From NCBI RefSeq assembly GCF_003254475.1, contig NZ_QFYQ01000001.1, forward strand, positions 2,604,001 to 2,668,000: DNA of 64,000 bases, given 5' to 3'. Within the stretch, counting starts at the first letter, position 1; every line of letters starts with the position of its first letter. Both the position numbers and the translations under genes were made by a program. Origin of the DNA: Phenylobacterium soli. Lineage in GTDB: Bacteria; Pseudomonadota; Alphaproteobacteria; Caulobacterales; Caulobacteraceae. Below are positions 42,189-50,937 of this stretch, piece after piece. Under the pieces are notes generated by a model. The model did no database searches and was not told the origin of the DNA. It saw nothing but the letters and a program-made list of their open reading frames with translations.

Positions 42189-42969
42189 GCTCGAGCCTCT
42201 CGATGCGCCAGCGGCGCTGCTCGGCCGTGGAGCCCGGCACGTCGTTGACGCGTCGCAGGATCGCCTTGCCGGACCGGTGCGCCTCGCCGCCGTCCTTGAG
42301 CCGTCCGTAGATGACCACGGGGACCTCGACGTAGAGCGAGCCGGCGGCGCCTTCGATCCTGCCCGGCGCGCCCACCTGCGCATGGTAGGTGGCGTGGGCC
42401 GACAGGTCCTCGGACCGTCCGTGGGTGGTCAGCTTGGCCGCCTCCGCCGCCTTGCCGCCCTCCAGGAGGGCGAAATAGGTCTGGACGACATTGGCCGCAC
42501 CCTGGGCGCTGGTCGCGCTGAACCGAGCTTCGGAAACGGGCGTCCGGTCGTCCGGAAGGCCGCCCGGCGTCCCGGGCGCCGGCGGCTCGGCGTCCCTGGC
42601 CGTGCAGGCGACCGACGGCGTGCTGGCGTAGTCCTCGCCGGCCTTGAGCGGCGCGAGCTGGGCGTCGGTCATCCCCTTGGTCCACCACTGCCAGCCCATG
42701 CCGACATAGCGCGCCCCACTGCCCGAGCGCGCGACCTTCAGGGTGTAGGCGTGGCCGCCGAGGGTCACGACCGCGGTCTGGGTGTCGGGATACCCCGCCT
42801 CCACCTTACGTCCGTCGGCGCAGCGATAGGTGACCACGTGCGGATCCGGGTTCACCGCCTCCGCGGCCGGCGTGACCGCGGCTACGCCCTGCGACGGCCC
42901 CGCAGGCTTCGGCGCGCGGTCGCAGGCGGCCAGGGCGATACAGGTGAGGATCAGGGGCGTGGCGCGCAT
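42178..42969 (-). CDS. Lipoprotein with MliC-like domain
   Basis: A 263-residue protein with a lipoprotein signal (LTCIALAAC, Cys16). Residues ~47-122 look like an MliC/C-type lysozyme-inhibitor domain: VTYRCADGRKVEAGYPD, VTLGGHAYTLKVARSGSGAR and a tryptophan-rich MGWQWWTKG, closed by a Cys in TPSVAC. A second part (residues ~145-263) with YFALLEGGKAAEAAKL and alternating strands resembles an NTF2-like fold. Inhibition of host or competitor lysozyme is the known family role; here it is inferred. Confidence 0.78.
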   Translation of the reverse strand: MRATPLILTCIALAACDRAPKPAGPSQGVAAVTPAAEAVNPDPHVVTYRCADGRKVEAGYPDTQTAVVTLGGHAYTLKVARSGSGARYVGMGWQWWTKGMTDAQLAPLKAGEDYASTPSVACTARDAEPPAPGTPGGLPDDRTPVSEARFSATSAQGAANVVQTYFALLEGGKAAEAAKLTTHGRSEDLSAHATYHAQVGAPGRIEGAAGSLYVEVPVVIYGRLKDGGEAHRSGKAILRRVNDVPGSTAEQRRWRIERLELTP

Positions 42970-43032
42970 CTCGAAACCTTGTACCTAGGGGCGGCGCCGG
43001 CGCAGGGCCGGCGATCCGGATTCGGGGACCAC

Positions 43033-44262
43033 ATGAAGTTCTGGGGCAGGACGCAATCCGGCGGCGGTCTCGACTTCGACCGCCTGGACCCCGCCTTCCG
43101 CGGCTTCATCGACGCCCAGCTTGCCCTCTACGGCTTCGACCGCAAGGCCTTCTGCCGGCCGATCGCGCCGGCCGACGAGATGTTCTTCAAGGCGATCCTG
43201 CCGAACTACGAGCACGACACGAACATCGCCGCCTTCAAGTACGTGGAGTCCACCGTCCGCACCTTCGACGCCTACGATCAGGTCGTGCGCCAGGTGTTCG
43301 GCGGCTTCGGCCGGCTGGAGAGCGTCCTCGACTTCGCGTCCGGCTACGGCCGCCTCACCCGCGCGCTCCTTCAGAAAGTGCCCAAGGAGCGGATCTGGGT
43401 CTCGGACATCTACGCCGAAGCGGTCGCCTGGCAGGCCAGGACCTTCGGCGTCCACGCCTTCCCCTCAGCGGCCGCGCCGGACCTCGTGCAACACGCTCGC
43501 ACCCATGACGTGGTCTGGGTCGGTTCGATGTTCTCCCACCTGCCGGCCGACCTCTTCCATGCCTGGCTCGGCAAGCTCTGGAGCTTCGTCGGTCCGCGCG
43601 GGGTCCTCGCCTTCAGCGTCCACGACGAGACCCTGCTCCCGGAGCGCGAGAGCATCGACCCCAGCGGCCTCAGCTACTTCCGCTTCAGCGAGAGCGGCAG
43701 CCTAGACCACGACATTTATGGCATGAGCTATGTGACGCAAGGCTTTGTCGGCGAAGCGATTTCACGCCTTCCGGGGACGCCTCGCCACAAGCGCTTCTTC
43801 AAGGGCCTCTACGAGAACCAGGATCTCTATGTCGTGGCCGGGCCGGAAGCCGACATCTCGGCCCTGCGGGTCGCCTCCACGCCGATGGGCGGGATCGAGC
43901 GCGCCGCCCATCTCACCAATGGCGACGTGGAGTTCTCCGGCTGGGCCATCGAGCGCACGCCGGGCGAACAGATCACCGGCGTCCGCGTCCACGTCGACGG
44001 CGCCGCCGTCGGCGTCGCCACCCCTGAAGGCGAGCGGCCTGACGTGCTGCAGCATTTCCCAAGATCGGCAAACCCGGCGACGGGCTGGCGTTTCCGCCTC
44101 TCCCATGCGCTCGCCCCGGCCGGCGCCCAACTGCGCCTGGAGCTCGACAGCACCTCCGGCCTGAAGGGCCAGATTTTCGCGCGGATGCCCGATGCGGCCG
44201 CCCTCACCTATTCGGGCTGGTCGCGCCGGGCGCTGAAGGACCAGGCCACCGGGCTCTCCTAG
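43033..44262 (+). CDS. Class I SAM methyltransferase with C-terminal Ig-like domain
   Basis: A 409-residue protein. The SAM-binding motif is VLDFASGYGRLTRAL (about residues 98-112), followed by a WVSDIYAEAVAWQ acidic loop and a THDVVWVGSMFSHLP motif. From about residue 290 a beta-rich segment begins (NGDVEFSGWAIERTPGEQIT, then VRVHVDGAAVGVATPEGERP). It resembles the Ig-like tail seen on several Caulobacterales glycosyltransferase-type proteins. The target is probably a glycan or lipid rather than a nucleic acid (inference). Its stop overlaps by 4 bases the stop of the convergent membrane protein gene. Confidence 0.8.
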   Translation: MKFWGRTQSGGGLDFDRLDPAFRGFIDAQLALYGFDRKAFCRPIAPADEMFFKAILPNYEHDTNIAAFKYVESTVRTFDAYDQVVRQVFGGFGRLESVLDFASGYGRLTRALLQKVPKERIWVSDIYAEAVAWQARTFGVHAFPSAAAPDLVQHARTHDVVWVGSMFSHLPADLFHAWLGKLWSFVGPRGVLAFSVHDETLLPERESIDPSGLSYFRFSESGSLDHDIYGMSYVTQGFVGEAISRLPGTPRHKRFFKGLYENQDLYVVAGPEADISALRVASTPMGGIERAAHLTNGDVEFSGWAIERTPGEQITGVRVHVDGAAVGVATPEGERPDVLQHFPRSANPATGWRFRLSHALAPAGAQLRLELDSTSGLKGQIFARMPDAAALTYSGWSRRALKDQATGLS

Positions 44263-45572
44263 CCGCCGACCCGCCTCGGCAGCAGGGCCGCGAGGCTCAT
44301 CAGGATGGCCAGGACGCAGAACAGGTTGGACGGAAAGATGTAGCGGGCGTCCGCCGCGGGCCCGGCCAGGAACAGCAGTCCGGCATAGACATAGGCGCCC
44401 GCGACCAGCGCGGCGAGCAGGGGCGCCTGGGCGCGGTTTCGCCAGCCGGCGACGAGCGCCAGCGGCAGGGCCAGGAGATAGAGCCAGTAGGCCCGCCGCC
44501 AGGTCGGCAGCGCCCCGCTGATGATCTTGCCGTTCAGCCAGGCCGCGGCCCTGGGGTGCGCCAGCGCCAGGCCATAGGGGTTGGGGTCGATCGCCCCATG
44601 CGTCGGATAGTAGAGGTGGTCGGGCTTCAGACCCATCTGCTCTTCGAACACCGCCTCGCGGTGGCGGAGATAGCAGGCGGGATGGCTGGCCGCCGCGCCG
44701 CGCCAGGCGGCCCCGACGAGGCCGGCGTTGGCGTCGCTTGGCGCCAGCTTGGCCAGATGCGCCTGGCGGAGGCTGAGATTGAGGTGCCGCGGATCGTAGC
44801 CGGCGCGGATCTGCGCCGCCGGGACCGGGCGTCCGCCTGTCATCTGCGCCGGCAGCAGGTTCTGCCCCGCGCAGGCCGAGATACCGATGAGGTCGAACTG
44901 CTCGGTGACCATGGCGTTGTGGCCGGCCGGCAGGCGCCTGAGGTCCGGCAATCGCCATTGCGTCGAGCCCCAGGCCAGCAGCAGGCCCACCCCGATCGCC
45001 GCGACGGCGAAGCCCCGCGCCGCGCCGCCCTGCCCGCGGTCGGTCAGGAACGGCTTCCAGGCCATCAAGGCGAGGACGAAGGCGATCAGCGGCAGGCTGT
45101 TGTAGCGCAGCGCCGCCGCGGCCCCGAAGGCCAGCGCCGCCAGCACGACCACGGCTAGGCTCCGCATCCGCGCGCCGGTCAGCCACAGCCCGAGACCCAG
45201 CACCGCGAAGCTCGCCGTGGTCACGTCGCGCCATTGGGTCTGCAGGATCCCGAGCTGGGGGGTGATCCACAGGAAGCTCAGCATGAACAGCAGCATCAGG
45301 GCCACCGCCCCGCCGGTCCTGCGGCTGACGAGGCTCAAGGCGAGGTTCGCCCCGAGGAACAGGAGGAAGGTCTGAGCCAGGAAGAGGCCCCAGGTCCCGG
45401 CGTGCGCGCTGCGGCTGAGGGCGAACAGATAGGCGTGCAACGGCGGCCAGACGGCGGTCTTCACCCCGTCGATCGACTGGCTCCAGGCGAGCAGGCTGTC
45501 GTACGACATGTAGCCGGGCCACGCGGGCCAGCAGGCGAGCGCCGTGGCGAGCGCCGCGAGGCCCGCGGACAA
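44259..45572 (-). CDS. Polytopic membrane protein, GT-C glycosyltransferase-like
   Basis: A protein of about 437 residues with roughly ten membrane helices. The first periplasmic loop holds PAWPGYMSYDSLLAWSQS, comparable to the acidic catalytic loop of lipid-linked-sugar (PMT/ArnT-like) glycosyltransferases. A large loop holds NHxxY-like segments (LKPDHLYYPTHGAI). The TTG at 45570-45572 is the conservative start. An in-frame CTG at 45618-45620 has GAGGAG 7 bases upstream and would add the basic KKSK leader expected before a first membrane helix. Family placement is moderate; the donor and acceptor are unknown. Confidence 0.7.
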   Translation of the reverse strand: MSAGLAALATALACWPAWPGYMSYDSLLAWSQSIDGVKTAVWPPLHAYLFALSRSAHAGTWGLFLAQTFLLFLGANLALSLVSRRTGGAVALMLLFMLSFLWITPQLGILQTQWRDVTTASFAVLGLGLWLTGARMRSLAVVVLAALAFGAAAALRYNSLPLIAFVLALMAWKPFLTDRGQGGAARGFAVAAIGVGLLLAWGSTQWRLPDLRRLPAGHNAMVTEQFDLIGISACAGQNLLPAQMTGGRPVPAAQIRAGYDPRHLNLSLRQAHLAKLAPSDANAGLVGAAWRGAAASHPACYLRHREAVFEEQMGLKPDHLYYPTHGAIDPNPYGLALAHPRAAAWLNGKIISGALPTWRRAYWLYLLALPLALVAGWRNRAQAPLLAALVAGAYVYAGLLFLAGPAADARYIFPSNLFCVLAILMSLAALLPRRVGG

Positions 45573-45696
45573 CGGCCAGCGCGGCGCATTGAGAGCCGAT
45601 GTCGCCTTGGACTTCTTCAGGGGACCGCTCCTCGCCCCTCCGGGCGCGAATATGGACCCCGCTCTCTTCGGGCAGTTCGGGCGCTTCGTCTACGGC

Positions 45697-46263
45697 TCAG
45701 CCGCGCAGCGGCTTCAGCGCCCCGGCCCACTTGGCGAGTTCGTCCAGCATCGCCTTCATCGACGGCTCGAGGAACTCCGGCGCCTTGAACACACCGTCCT
45801 CGCCGATGTGGGTCGCCACGCTGGGGACGCTGACGCCCTCGGGGATGGTCATCACCTTCATGCTGGTGAGCATGAGCTTTTCCATCTGCGCCACGCGGGC
45901 GCCGGCCAGGGCGCCGCCGTAAGAGACGATGCCGGCGACCTTGTAGGCCCACTCGTGGAAGAGGTAGTCGACCGCGTTCACGAAGCTGGGCGGCGCGAAA
46001 TAGTTGTACTCCGGCGTCACGAAGACGAAGGCGTCCGCCGCCGCCACGCTCGCGCTCCAGGCCTTGGTGTGATCGTGGGCGTAGTCCTTCAGCCGCGGGT
46101 GCTTGGGCTCGTCGAAGACCGGCAGGTTGAACCCGGCGATGTCCACCGCGGTCACCTCGAAGGCGCCGTGGGCCTTGGCCTTCTCGGTCGCCCAGGCGGC
46201 GACCGAGGGGCCTACCCTTCCCGGCCGGGTCGAGACGGTGATGACGTTCAGTTTCAGGGCCAT
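45697..46263 (-). CDS. NADPH-dependent FMN reductase family protein
   Basis: A 188-residue flavodoxin-fold reductase. The FMN phosphate loop is VSTRPGRVGPSVAAW (residues 9-23), and the family motif FVTPEYNYFAPPSFVNAVDY lies near residue 82. The start is the ATG at 46261-46263; the longer open frame upstream lies inside the next gene region and lacks homology. It could reduce quinones, azo compounds or supply FMNH2. It lies just downstream of a flavin monooxygenase gene, but that enzyme has its own FAD/NADPH sites. Confidence 0.88.
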   Translation of the reverse strand: MALKLNVITVSTRPGRVGPSVAAWATEKAKAHGAFEVTAVDIAGFNLPVFDEPKHPRLKDYAHDHTKAWSASVAAADAFVFVTPEYNYFAPPSFVNAVDYLFHEWAYKVAGIVSYGGALAGARVAQMEKLMLTSMKVMTIPEGVSVPSVATHIGEDGVFKAPEFLEPSMKAMLDELAKWAGALKPLRG

Positions 46264-46349
46264 GGCGCTCTCCCGATCCTCGCAGGCCTCAACGCAGAAG
46301 GGCCGCCGGTCGCCCGGCGGCCCTTCCATATTGGCATCCGGCTTCGGCT

Positions 46350-48275
46350 CTAAGCCACCGGCTCCGGCTGGCGTTCCAGGACGAAGTCGTCCGGGTTCGG
46401 CGCCAGCGTCGCGCGCCAGTAGTCGATCAGCCCGAACGGCCAGTTCTGGCTCACCCGGCCGAACTGGTTCTTGTACCAGCTCGACACGTGCGGCGAGCCC
46501 CAGGCCCAGCCCTTGTTGGCCTCGTCCACCTTGGCGTTGAAGGCGTCGTGGACGGCCTTCTTGACGTCCATCGCAGCCACGCCCTTTTCGGCCATCAGCT
46601 TCAGGCAGCCGATGATGTAACGGACCGCGCACTCCGAGAAGAAGATGATCGACCCATTGACCACGATGTTAGTGTTGGGCCCGTAGATCATGAAGAAGTT
46701 CGGGAAGCCCGGCACGGTCATGCCGAGGTAGGCGCGCGCGTCGCCGCCCCACACGTCGTGCAGTTCGCGCCCGCCCTTGCCCGTCACCTTGTAGAACGAC
46801 AGGAAGTTGGAGGCCTGGAAGCCGGTGCCGTAGATCAGCACGTCGGCCTCGTGCTCCTTGCCGTCGGCGGTGACGACGCCCTTGGGCGTGATCTTCACCA
46901 CCTTGTCGGTGACCAGGTCGACGTTCGGCCGCTTCAGCGCCGCCAGCCAGACGCCGTTGTCGAGCACCGCCCGCTTACCGCCGATCGGATAGTCCGGAAC
47001 CACTTTGCCGACCAGGTCCGGCCGGTCGGCCACCTGGGCCGCCAGATAGGCGCCGACCATTTCGCGCAGCTCGGCGTTGGCCTGGCTCACCGCGCCGGGC
47101 GAGCCGTTCCACGTCGGGTCCGACTTGACCATGGGCAGGAAGCCCTCGGTCGTCGTCCAGAACAGGTAGAAGCGGTACCACTTGTCATAGAAGGGCACGT
47201 TGTCGAGGAGCCACTTGAAGCCCTCCTCGACGTTCTCGTGATAGTGCGCGACCGGCAGGCCCCACGGCGGATTGCGCTGGAAGACGGTCATGTGGCCGAC
47301 TTTCGGAGCGATCTCCGGGATGAACTGGAAGGCCGAGGCGCCGGTGCCGATCACCGCCACCTTCTTGCCCGTCAGGTCGACATCGTGGCGCCACTCGGCC
47401 GAATGGAACGCCGGGCCGGCGAAGGTGTCGCGGCCCTCGATGTCGGGGAACCGCGGCCGGTTGAGCTGGCCGACGGCCGAGACCACGGCGTTGGTCTCCA
47501 CCGTCTCCGTCTTGCCATCCTTGCCCTTGAGCGTCACGCGCCAGACGTCCTTGGCCTCGTCCCAGACGCAGGCCTCGACCAGGGTCTCGAAGCGGATGTG
47601 CTTGCGCAGCCCGTACTTGTCGGCGATGCCCTGGAAGTACTTCAAGAGCTCCGGCTGCGGCGAGAAGTGCTGCGGCCACTTGTGGTTCGGCTCGAACGAG
47701 TAGCTGTACATGTGGTTCGAGTTGTCCACTCGGCAGCCCGGATAGGTGTTCTCGTACCAGGTGCCGCCCACGTCGGGGTTCTTGTCGACGATCTCGAAGG
47801 TCACGCCGGCCTGGCTGAGGCGGATGCCCGTCAGGAGGCCCGACATGCCGGCGCCGATCACCAGCACCTTCAGCTTGCGCGCCGCCTCCTTGAGCCTGGG
47901 CTGTTCGAACTGCGGGTCCTTGGTGCTCGCCCCGGCGATGGACAGCTCGTCCATGGCGAAGTCGGCATAGGCCTCGGGGATCGGCTCGCCGGCGACGAAG
48001 TCCATCATCCGGCGGACGGTGGCCTGGTCGGGCCCGGGCGGCAGCTTCCGGTCGCCTTCCAGGTACTTGATGATGGCGGCGCGCAGGGCGGCGCGGATCT
48101 CGGCGTCCACCTCCGGCGAGAGGCCGGTCTCGCCCCGGCTCAGCTGCACATATTGCGGTCGCCATTCATCCTTCAGCCACGAGCGGTCGCCGGTCACATG
48201 GACCATGGCGGCGACCAGCGCCGGCAGGTGGCCCACGGTCAGGGCTTCATCCAGCATGGCGGTGTCGACGGGCAT
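46350..48275 (-). CDS. Baeyer-Villiger flavin monooxygenase (4-hydroxyacetophenone monooxygenase type)
   Basis: A 641-residue FAD/NADPH enzyme that inserts oxygen next to a ketone. The FAD loop VIGAGMSGLLTGIRLSQAG is near residue 138. The Baeyer-Villiger fingerprint FAGPAFHSAEWRHD (FxGxxxHxxxW) is near residue 290. The NADPH loop VIGTGASAFQF follows near residue 312. The N-terminal extension of about 130 residues and the total length match the hydroxyacetophenone monooxygenase subgroup. The substrate is unknown. It is flanked by FMN-reductase and aldo/keto-reductase genes on the same strand. Confidence 0.9.
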   Translation of the reverse strand: MPVDTAMLDEALTVGHLPALVAAMVHVTGDRSWLKDEWRPQYVQLSRGETGLSPEVDAEIRAALRAAIIKYLEGDRKLPPGPDQATVRRMMDFVAGEPIPEAYADFAMDELSIAGASTKDPQFEQPRLKEAARKLKVLVIGAGMSGLLTGIRLSQAGVTFEIVDKNPDVGGTWYENTYPGCRVDNSNHMYSYSFEPNHKWPQHFSPQPELLKYFQGIADKYGLRKHIRFETLVEACVWDEAKDVWRVTLKGKDGKTETVETNAVVSAVGQLNRPRFPDIEGRDTFAGPAFHSAEWRHDVDLTGKKVAVIGTGASAFQFIPEIAPKVGHMTVFQRNPPWGLPVAHYHENVEEGFKWLLDNVPFYDKWYRFYLFWTTTEGFLPMVKSDPTWNGSPGAVSQANAELREMVGAYLAAQVADRPDLVGKVVPDYPIGGKRAVLDNGVWLAALKRPNVDLVTDKVVKITPKGVVTADGKEHEADVLIYGTGFQASNFLSFYKVTGKGGRELHDVWGGDARAYLGMTVPGFPNFFMIYGPNTNIVVNGSIIFFSECAVRYIIGCLKLMAEKGVAAMDVKKAVHDAFNAKVDEANKGWAWGSPHVSSWYKNQFGRVSQNWPFGLIDYWRATLAPNPDDFVLERQPEPVA

Positions 48276-48354
48276 CGATCGTTTCCTCGTCTTCGTTATC
48301 GTTGTTCAGGCGAGCATGACTCGCGATGGGCCCCGGCGAAAGGGTTTCCCCACG

Positions 48355-49275
48355 TCAGGGTTGGCGCCCCTGGGCGCGACCAATCCGCTCGGTGACTTCG
48401 GATGGGAGCGTCATGCCGGAGGCTGCGACGTCCTCCTCCAGGTGCGCAACTCGGGTTGTGCCGATCACGGCGGCGGAGACGTTGGGATCGCCGAGGACAT
48501 AGGCCAGCGCCGCCTGGTTGCCGCTCATGCCGGGCAGCCGGTGCAAGAAGGCAAAGCGAAGGCCCCTGCTCACCTCGTCGCGGTGCCGGACGAGGCCGCG
48601 GGCGGCGTACCACAGGTCCTGCGGGCCTCGGATTTGCGCCACCTTGAACCCCGTGTGGCCCATGGCCAGCGGCATGCCCGCGAGCACGCCCTTGCCGGCG
48701 GCCGCGGCCCTGGCGACGAGCGCGGCGCGTTCCGGACGCAGGACGTTGTAGTCGACCATCACCGCGTCGAAGGCCGGCATGTCGATCGCGTGGGCGATCA
48801 CAGACGGGTCGAAGCTGTTGATCCCGAGCGCCCGCACCAGTCCCTGCGCCTTCAGGCCCTCCAACACGGCGATGAGTTCGTCGCTCAGCTCCGAGATGGC
48901 CGGGCCATGGAGCTGCAGCAGCGGGAGGACCTCGAGGCCCAGCCGCCTGAGGCTGTGCTCGGCGCTCGCCCGGATCGCCGCCGGGCTGAAGTCGCGCCCT
49001 ATCCGCCCGCCACCGGTGTGGAAGGTGCCGGCTTTGGTCGCCACCACCAGGCCCGAGACGTCACGTCCCTTCAGCGCCCGACCGAGCCGAGGCTCGGCCT
49101 CCCCGGCCGAATAGCTTGCGCCGGTGTCGAACAGGGTGACGCCCAGCTCGATGGCCCGGTGCACGAGGCGCAGGGCCGCCGTCTCGTCGAAAGCCGGCTT
49201 GCCCCAATAGCTGGCGCAGCCGAAGCCGATCTCGGAAACCGTCAGGCCCGTCCGGCCGAGCGGGCGGTAGAGCAT
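48355..49275 (-). CDS. Aldo/keto reductase
   Basis: A 306-residue (beta/alpha)8 NADPH oxidoreductase. The catalytic Asp and Tyr are in TLFDTGASYSAGEAEPRLG (about residues 50-68), Lys in VVATKAG near residue 81, and His in LLQLHGP near residue 120. It resembles the L-galactose/L-fucose dehydrogenase-like subgroup (N-terminal RPLGRTGLTVSEIGFGCASYWG). It ends 79 bases before the BVMO start, so the two may share a transcript. Confidence 0.9.
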   Translation of the reverse strand: MLYRPLGRTGLTVSEIGFGCASYWGKPAFDETAALRLVHRAIELGVTLFDTGASYSAGEAEPRLGRALKGRDVSGLVVATKAGTFHTGGGRIGRDFSPAAIRASAEHSLRRLGLEVLPLLQLHGPAISELSDELIAVLEGLKAQGLVRALGINSFDPSVIAHAIDMPAFDAVMVDYNVLRPERAALVARAAAAGKGVLAGMPLAMGHTGFKVAQIRGPQDLWYAARGLVRHRDEVSRGLRFAFLHRLPGMSGNQAALAYVLGDPNVSAAVIGTTRVAHLEEDVAASGMTLPSEVTERIGRAQGRQP

Positions 49276-49282
49276 GGTGGGA

Positions 49283-50707
49283 TCAGGGCGCCTTCACCGC
49301 GTCGGCCACGGCGACATCCTCCTCGTCGGGCACGTCGTCCTCGCCGGTCAGCAGCTTCCCGAACAGCGCCTTGAAGACGATGAAGGCGACGCCAGCGCCA
49401 CCGGCCAGCCCGGCATGGATCAGCCAGAACTGGGCCGCCGGCATCTTCTCCAGGAAGCCGCCGAGCCACCCGACAAAGAAGTTCGCCGCAAAGAAGTGCA
49501 GGTAGTAGAGGCCGATGACCGAGCCCGCGATGGCGCGGGGCGCCGATCGGGCATAGAGCGCCAGCCCCACGGGAAGGACGTTGGCGAACCCGATGTCATT
49601 GAACAGGTGGAACAGCAGCAGCCAGCCGAACGCCACCTTTCCGCCCGCCGGGGTGACGGCCGACCCGACGGCGAGACTGGCCATGCCGGCCGCGCAGAAG
49701 GCGCAGCCGATGATGATCTTGCCGAGCTCGTCCGGCTCGGGGAACCGCGCCTTCCAGGCGCGCCAGAACACCACCATCCCCGCCAGGCAGCTGACGGAGA
49801 CGATGGAGTCCACCGAGATCATCCAGGAGGTCAGGATCGGGATGCCGAACAGGTGCAGGTCCGCGCTGCGCTCGGCCCAGATGAGATAGGCGTTGAAGAT
49901 CTGCTGGTTCGGAACCAGCGAGGCCGCCAGCACGGGGAGCATGGCGATGAGCACGGCCAGCACCCGCCAGTCACGCCCGGTCATCGGGACCTTCGGCTGG
50001 GCCTCTGCGACGGCCTTTCGCGCCGGCTCCTTAGGCAGGTGGCGGCGGCCGGCCAGGTAGATCACCAGCGCGATCAGCATGCCGACGCCGGCGACGCCGA
50101 AACCGTAGTGCCAGGCGACCTTCTCGCCCAGGGTGCCGGCCACGAACGGGGCCGCGATCACCCCGGCGTTGATGCCAAGATAGTAGATCTGGAAGGCGTC
50201 GGCCCGCCGCGGATCCTCCTCCGAATAGAGATGCCCCACCTGGGCGGCGATGTTGCCCTTGAAGCAGCCGGAGCCGAGCATCAGGCAACCGAGGGCCGCC
50301 AGGAACGAGACGTCGAAGGCCATCAGGAAGTGGCCGAGCGCCATCAGGCTGCCGCCGAGGATGATGGTCCGCGTCCGCCCCAGCACACGGTCGGCCAGCA
50401 GGCCGCCGAAGAACGGGGTGAAATAGACCATCGCCGTGTAGAGGCCGAACACCGCGGAGGCGAGCGCCTGACCGGCGAGCTCGCGATGGTTCAGCGCCTC
50501 CAGGAATTTCTGGAACTGCGGGAAGCCCGCGACGTGCTCGATGTGCCCCGGCAGGAGGAGCTGATGCACCATGTAGAGCACCAGCAGCGTCTGCATGCCG
50601 TAGTAGGAAAAGCGCTCCCAGGCCTCGGTGAACGCCAGAAAGCCCAGGCCCTTCGGGTGGCCCAGGAACGCACGGTCGTTCCGGTCCGCCACGGTCTTCG
50701 CGGTCAT
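49283..50707 (-). CDS. POT (PTR2) family peptide:H+ symporter
   Basis: A 474-residue major-facilitator protein of about 14 helices. The proton-coupling motif EAWERFSYYGMQTLLVLYM is in helix 1, and the PTR2 signature FQIYYLGINAGVIAAPFVAG is near residue 165. The ATG at 50705-50707 is preceded by GGAGG. It imports di- and tripeptides by family knowledge. It is 7 bases upstream of the aldo/keto reductase gene. Confidence 0.93.
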   Translation of the reverse strand: MTAKTVADRNDRAFLGHPKGLGFLAFTEAWERFSYYGMQTLLVLYMVHQLLLPGHIEHVAGFPQFQKFLEALNHRELAGQALASAVFGLYTAMVYFTPFFGGLLADRVLGRTRTIILGGSLMALGHFLMAFDVSFLAALGCLMLGSGCFKGNIAAQVGHLYSEEDPRRADAFQIYYLGINAGVIAAPFVAGTLGEKVAWHYGFGVAGVGMLIALVIYLAGRRHLPKEPARKAVAEAQPKVPMTGRDWRVLAVLIAMLPVLAASLVPNQQIFNAYLIWAERSADLHLFGIPILTSWMISVDSIVSVSCLAGMVVFWRAWKARFPEPDELGKIIIGCAFCAAGMASLAVGSAVTPAGGKVAFGWLLLFHLFNDIGFANVLPVGLALYARSAPRAIAGSVIGLYYLHFFAANFFVGWLGGFLEKMPAAQFWLIHAGLAGGAGVAFIVFKALFGKLLTGEDDVPDEEDVAVADAVKAP

Positions 50708-50848
50708 AGAATCCTCCACTCCCCGGGCGCACTTAGAACGAATTCAGCGACTTGGGGAAGTGTACGGGCCAATATCTGCCTTTGGCGACGGTCCAGGCGG
50801 CAAGCGCTAGGCGCAGCCCGGCGACTTGCTCTAGAAGCGCGGGGACAA

Positions 50849-50925
50849 GGGCGGCTAGCTCAGCTGGTTAGAGCATCTCGTTTACACCGAGAGGGTCGGG
50901 GGTTCGAATCCCTCGCCGCCCACCA
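50849..50925 (+). tRNA. tRNA-Val (anticodon TAC)
   Basis: A 77-base cloverleaf with encoded CCA. The acceptor arms GGGCGGC and GCCGCCC pair perfectly. The D arm CTCAGCTGGTTAGAG, anticodon stem CTCG-CGAG with TAC in the loop TTTACAC, and GGTTCGAATCC T arm are all present. No direct repeat of its 3' end was seen nearby, so there is no sign of an integrated element. Confidence 0.97.
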
Positions 50926-50937
50926 TTCCCTCCGGCA

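Noticed and set aside
50849..50925. tRNA-Val as an integration site for a mobile element
   Set aside because: No integrase gene and no repeat of the tRNA 3' end were seen in the flanking genes.
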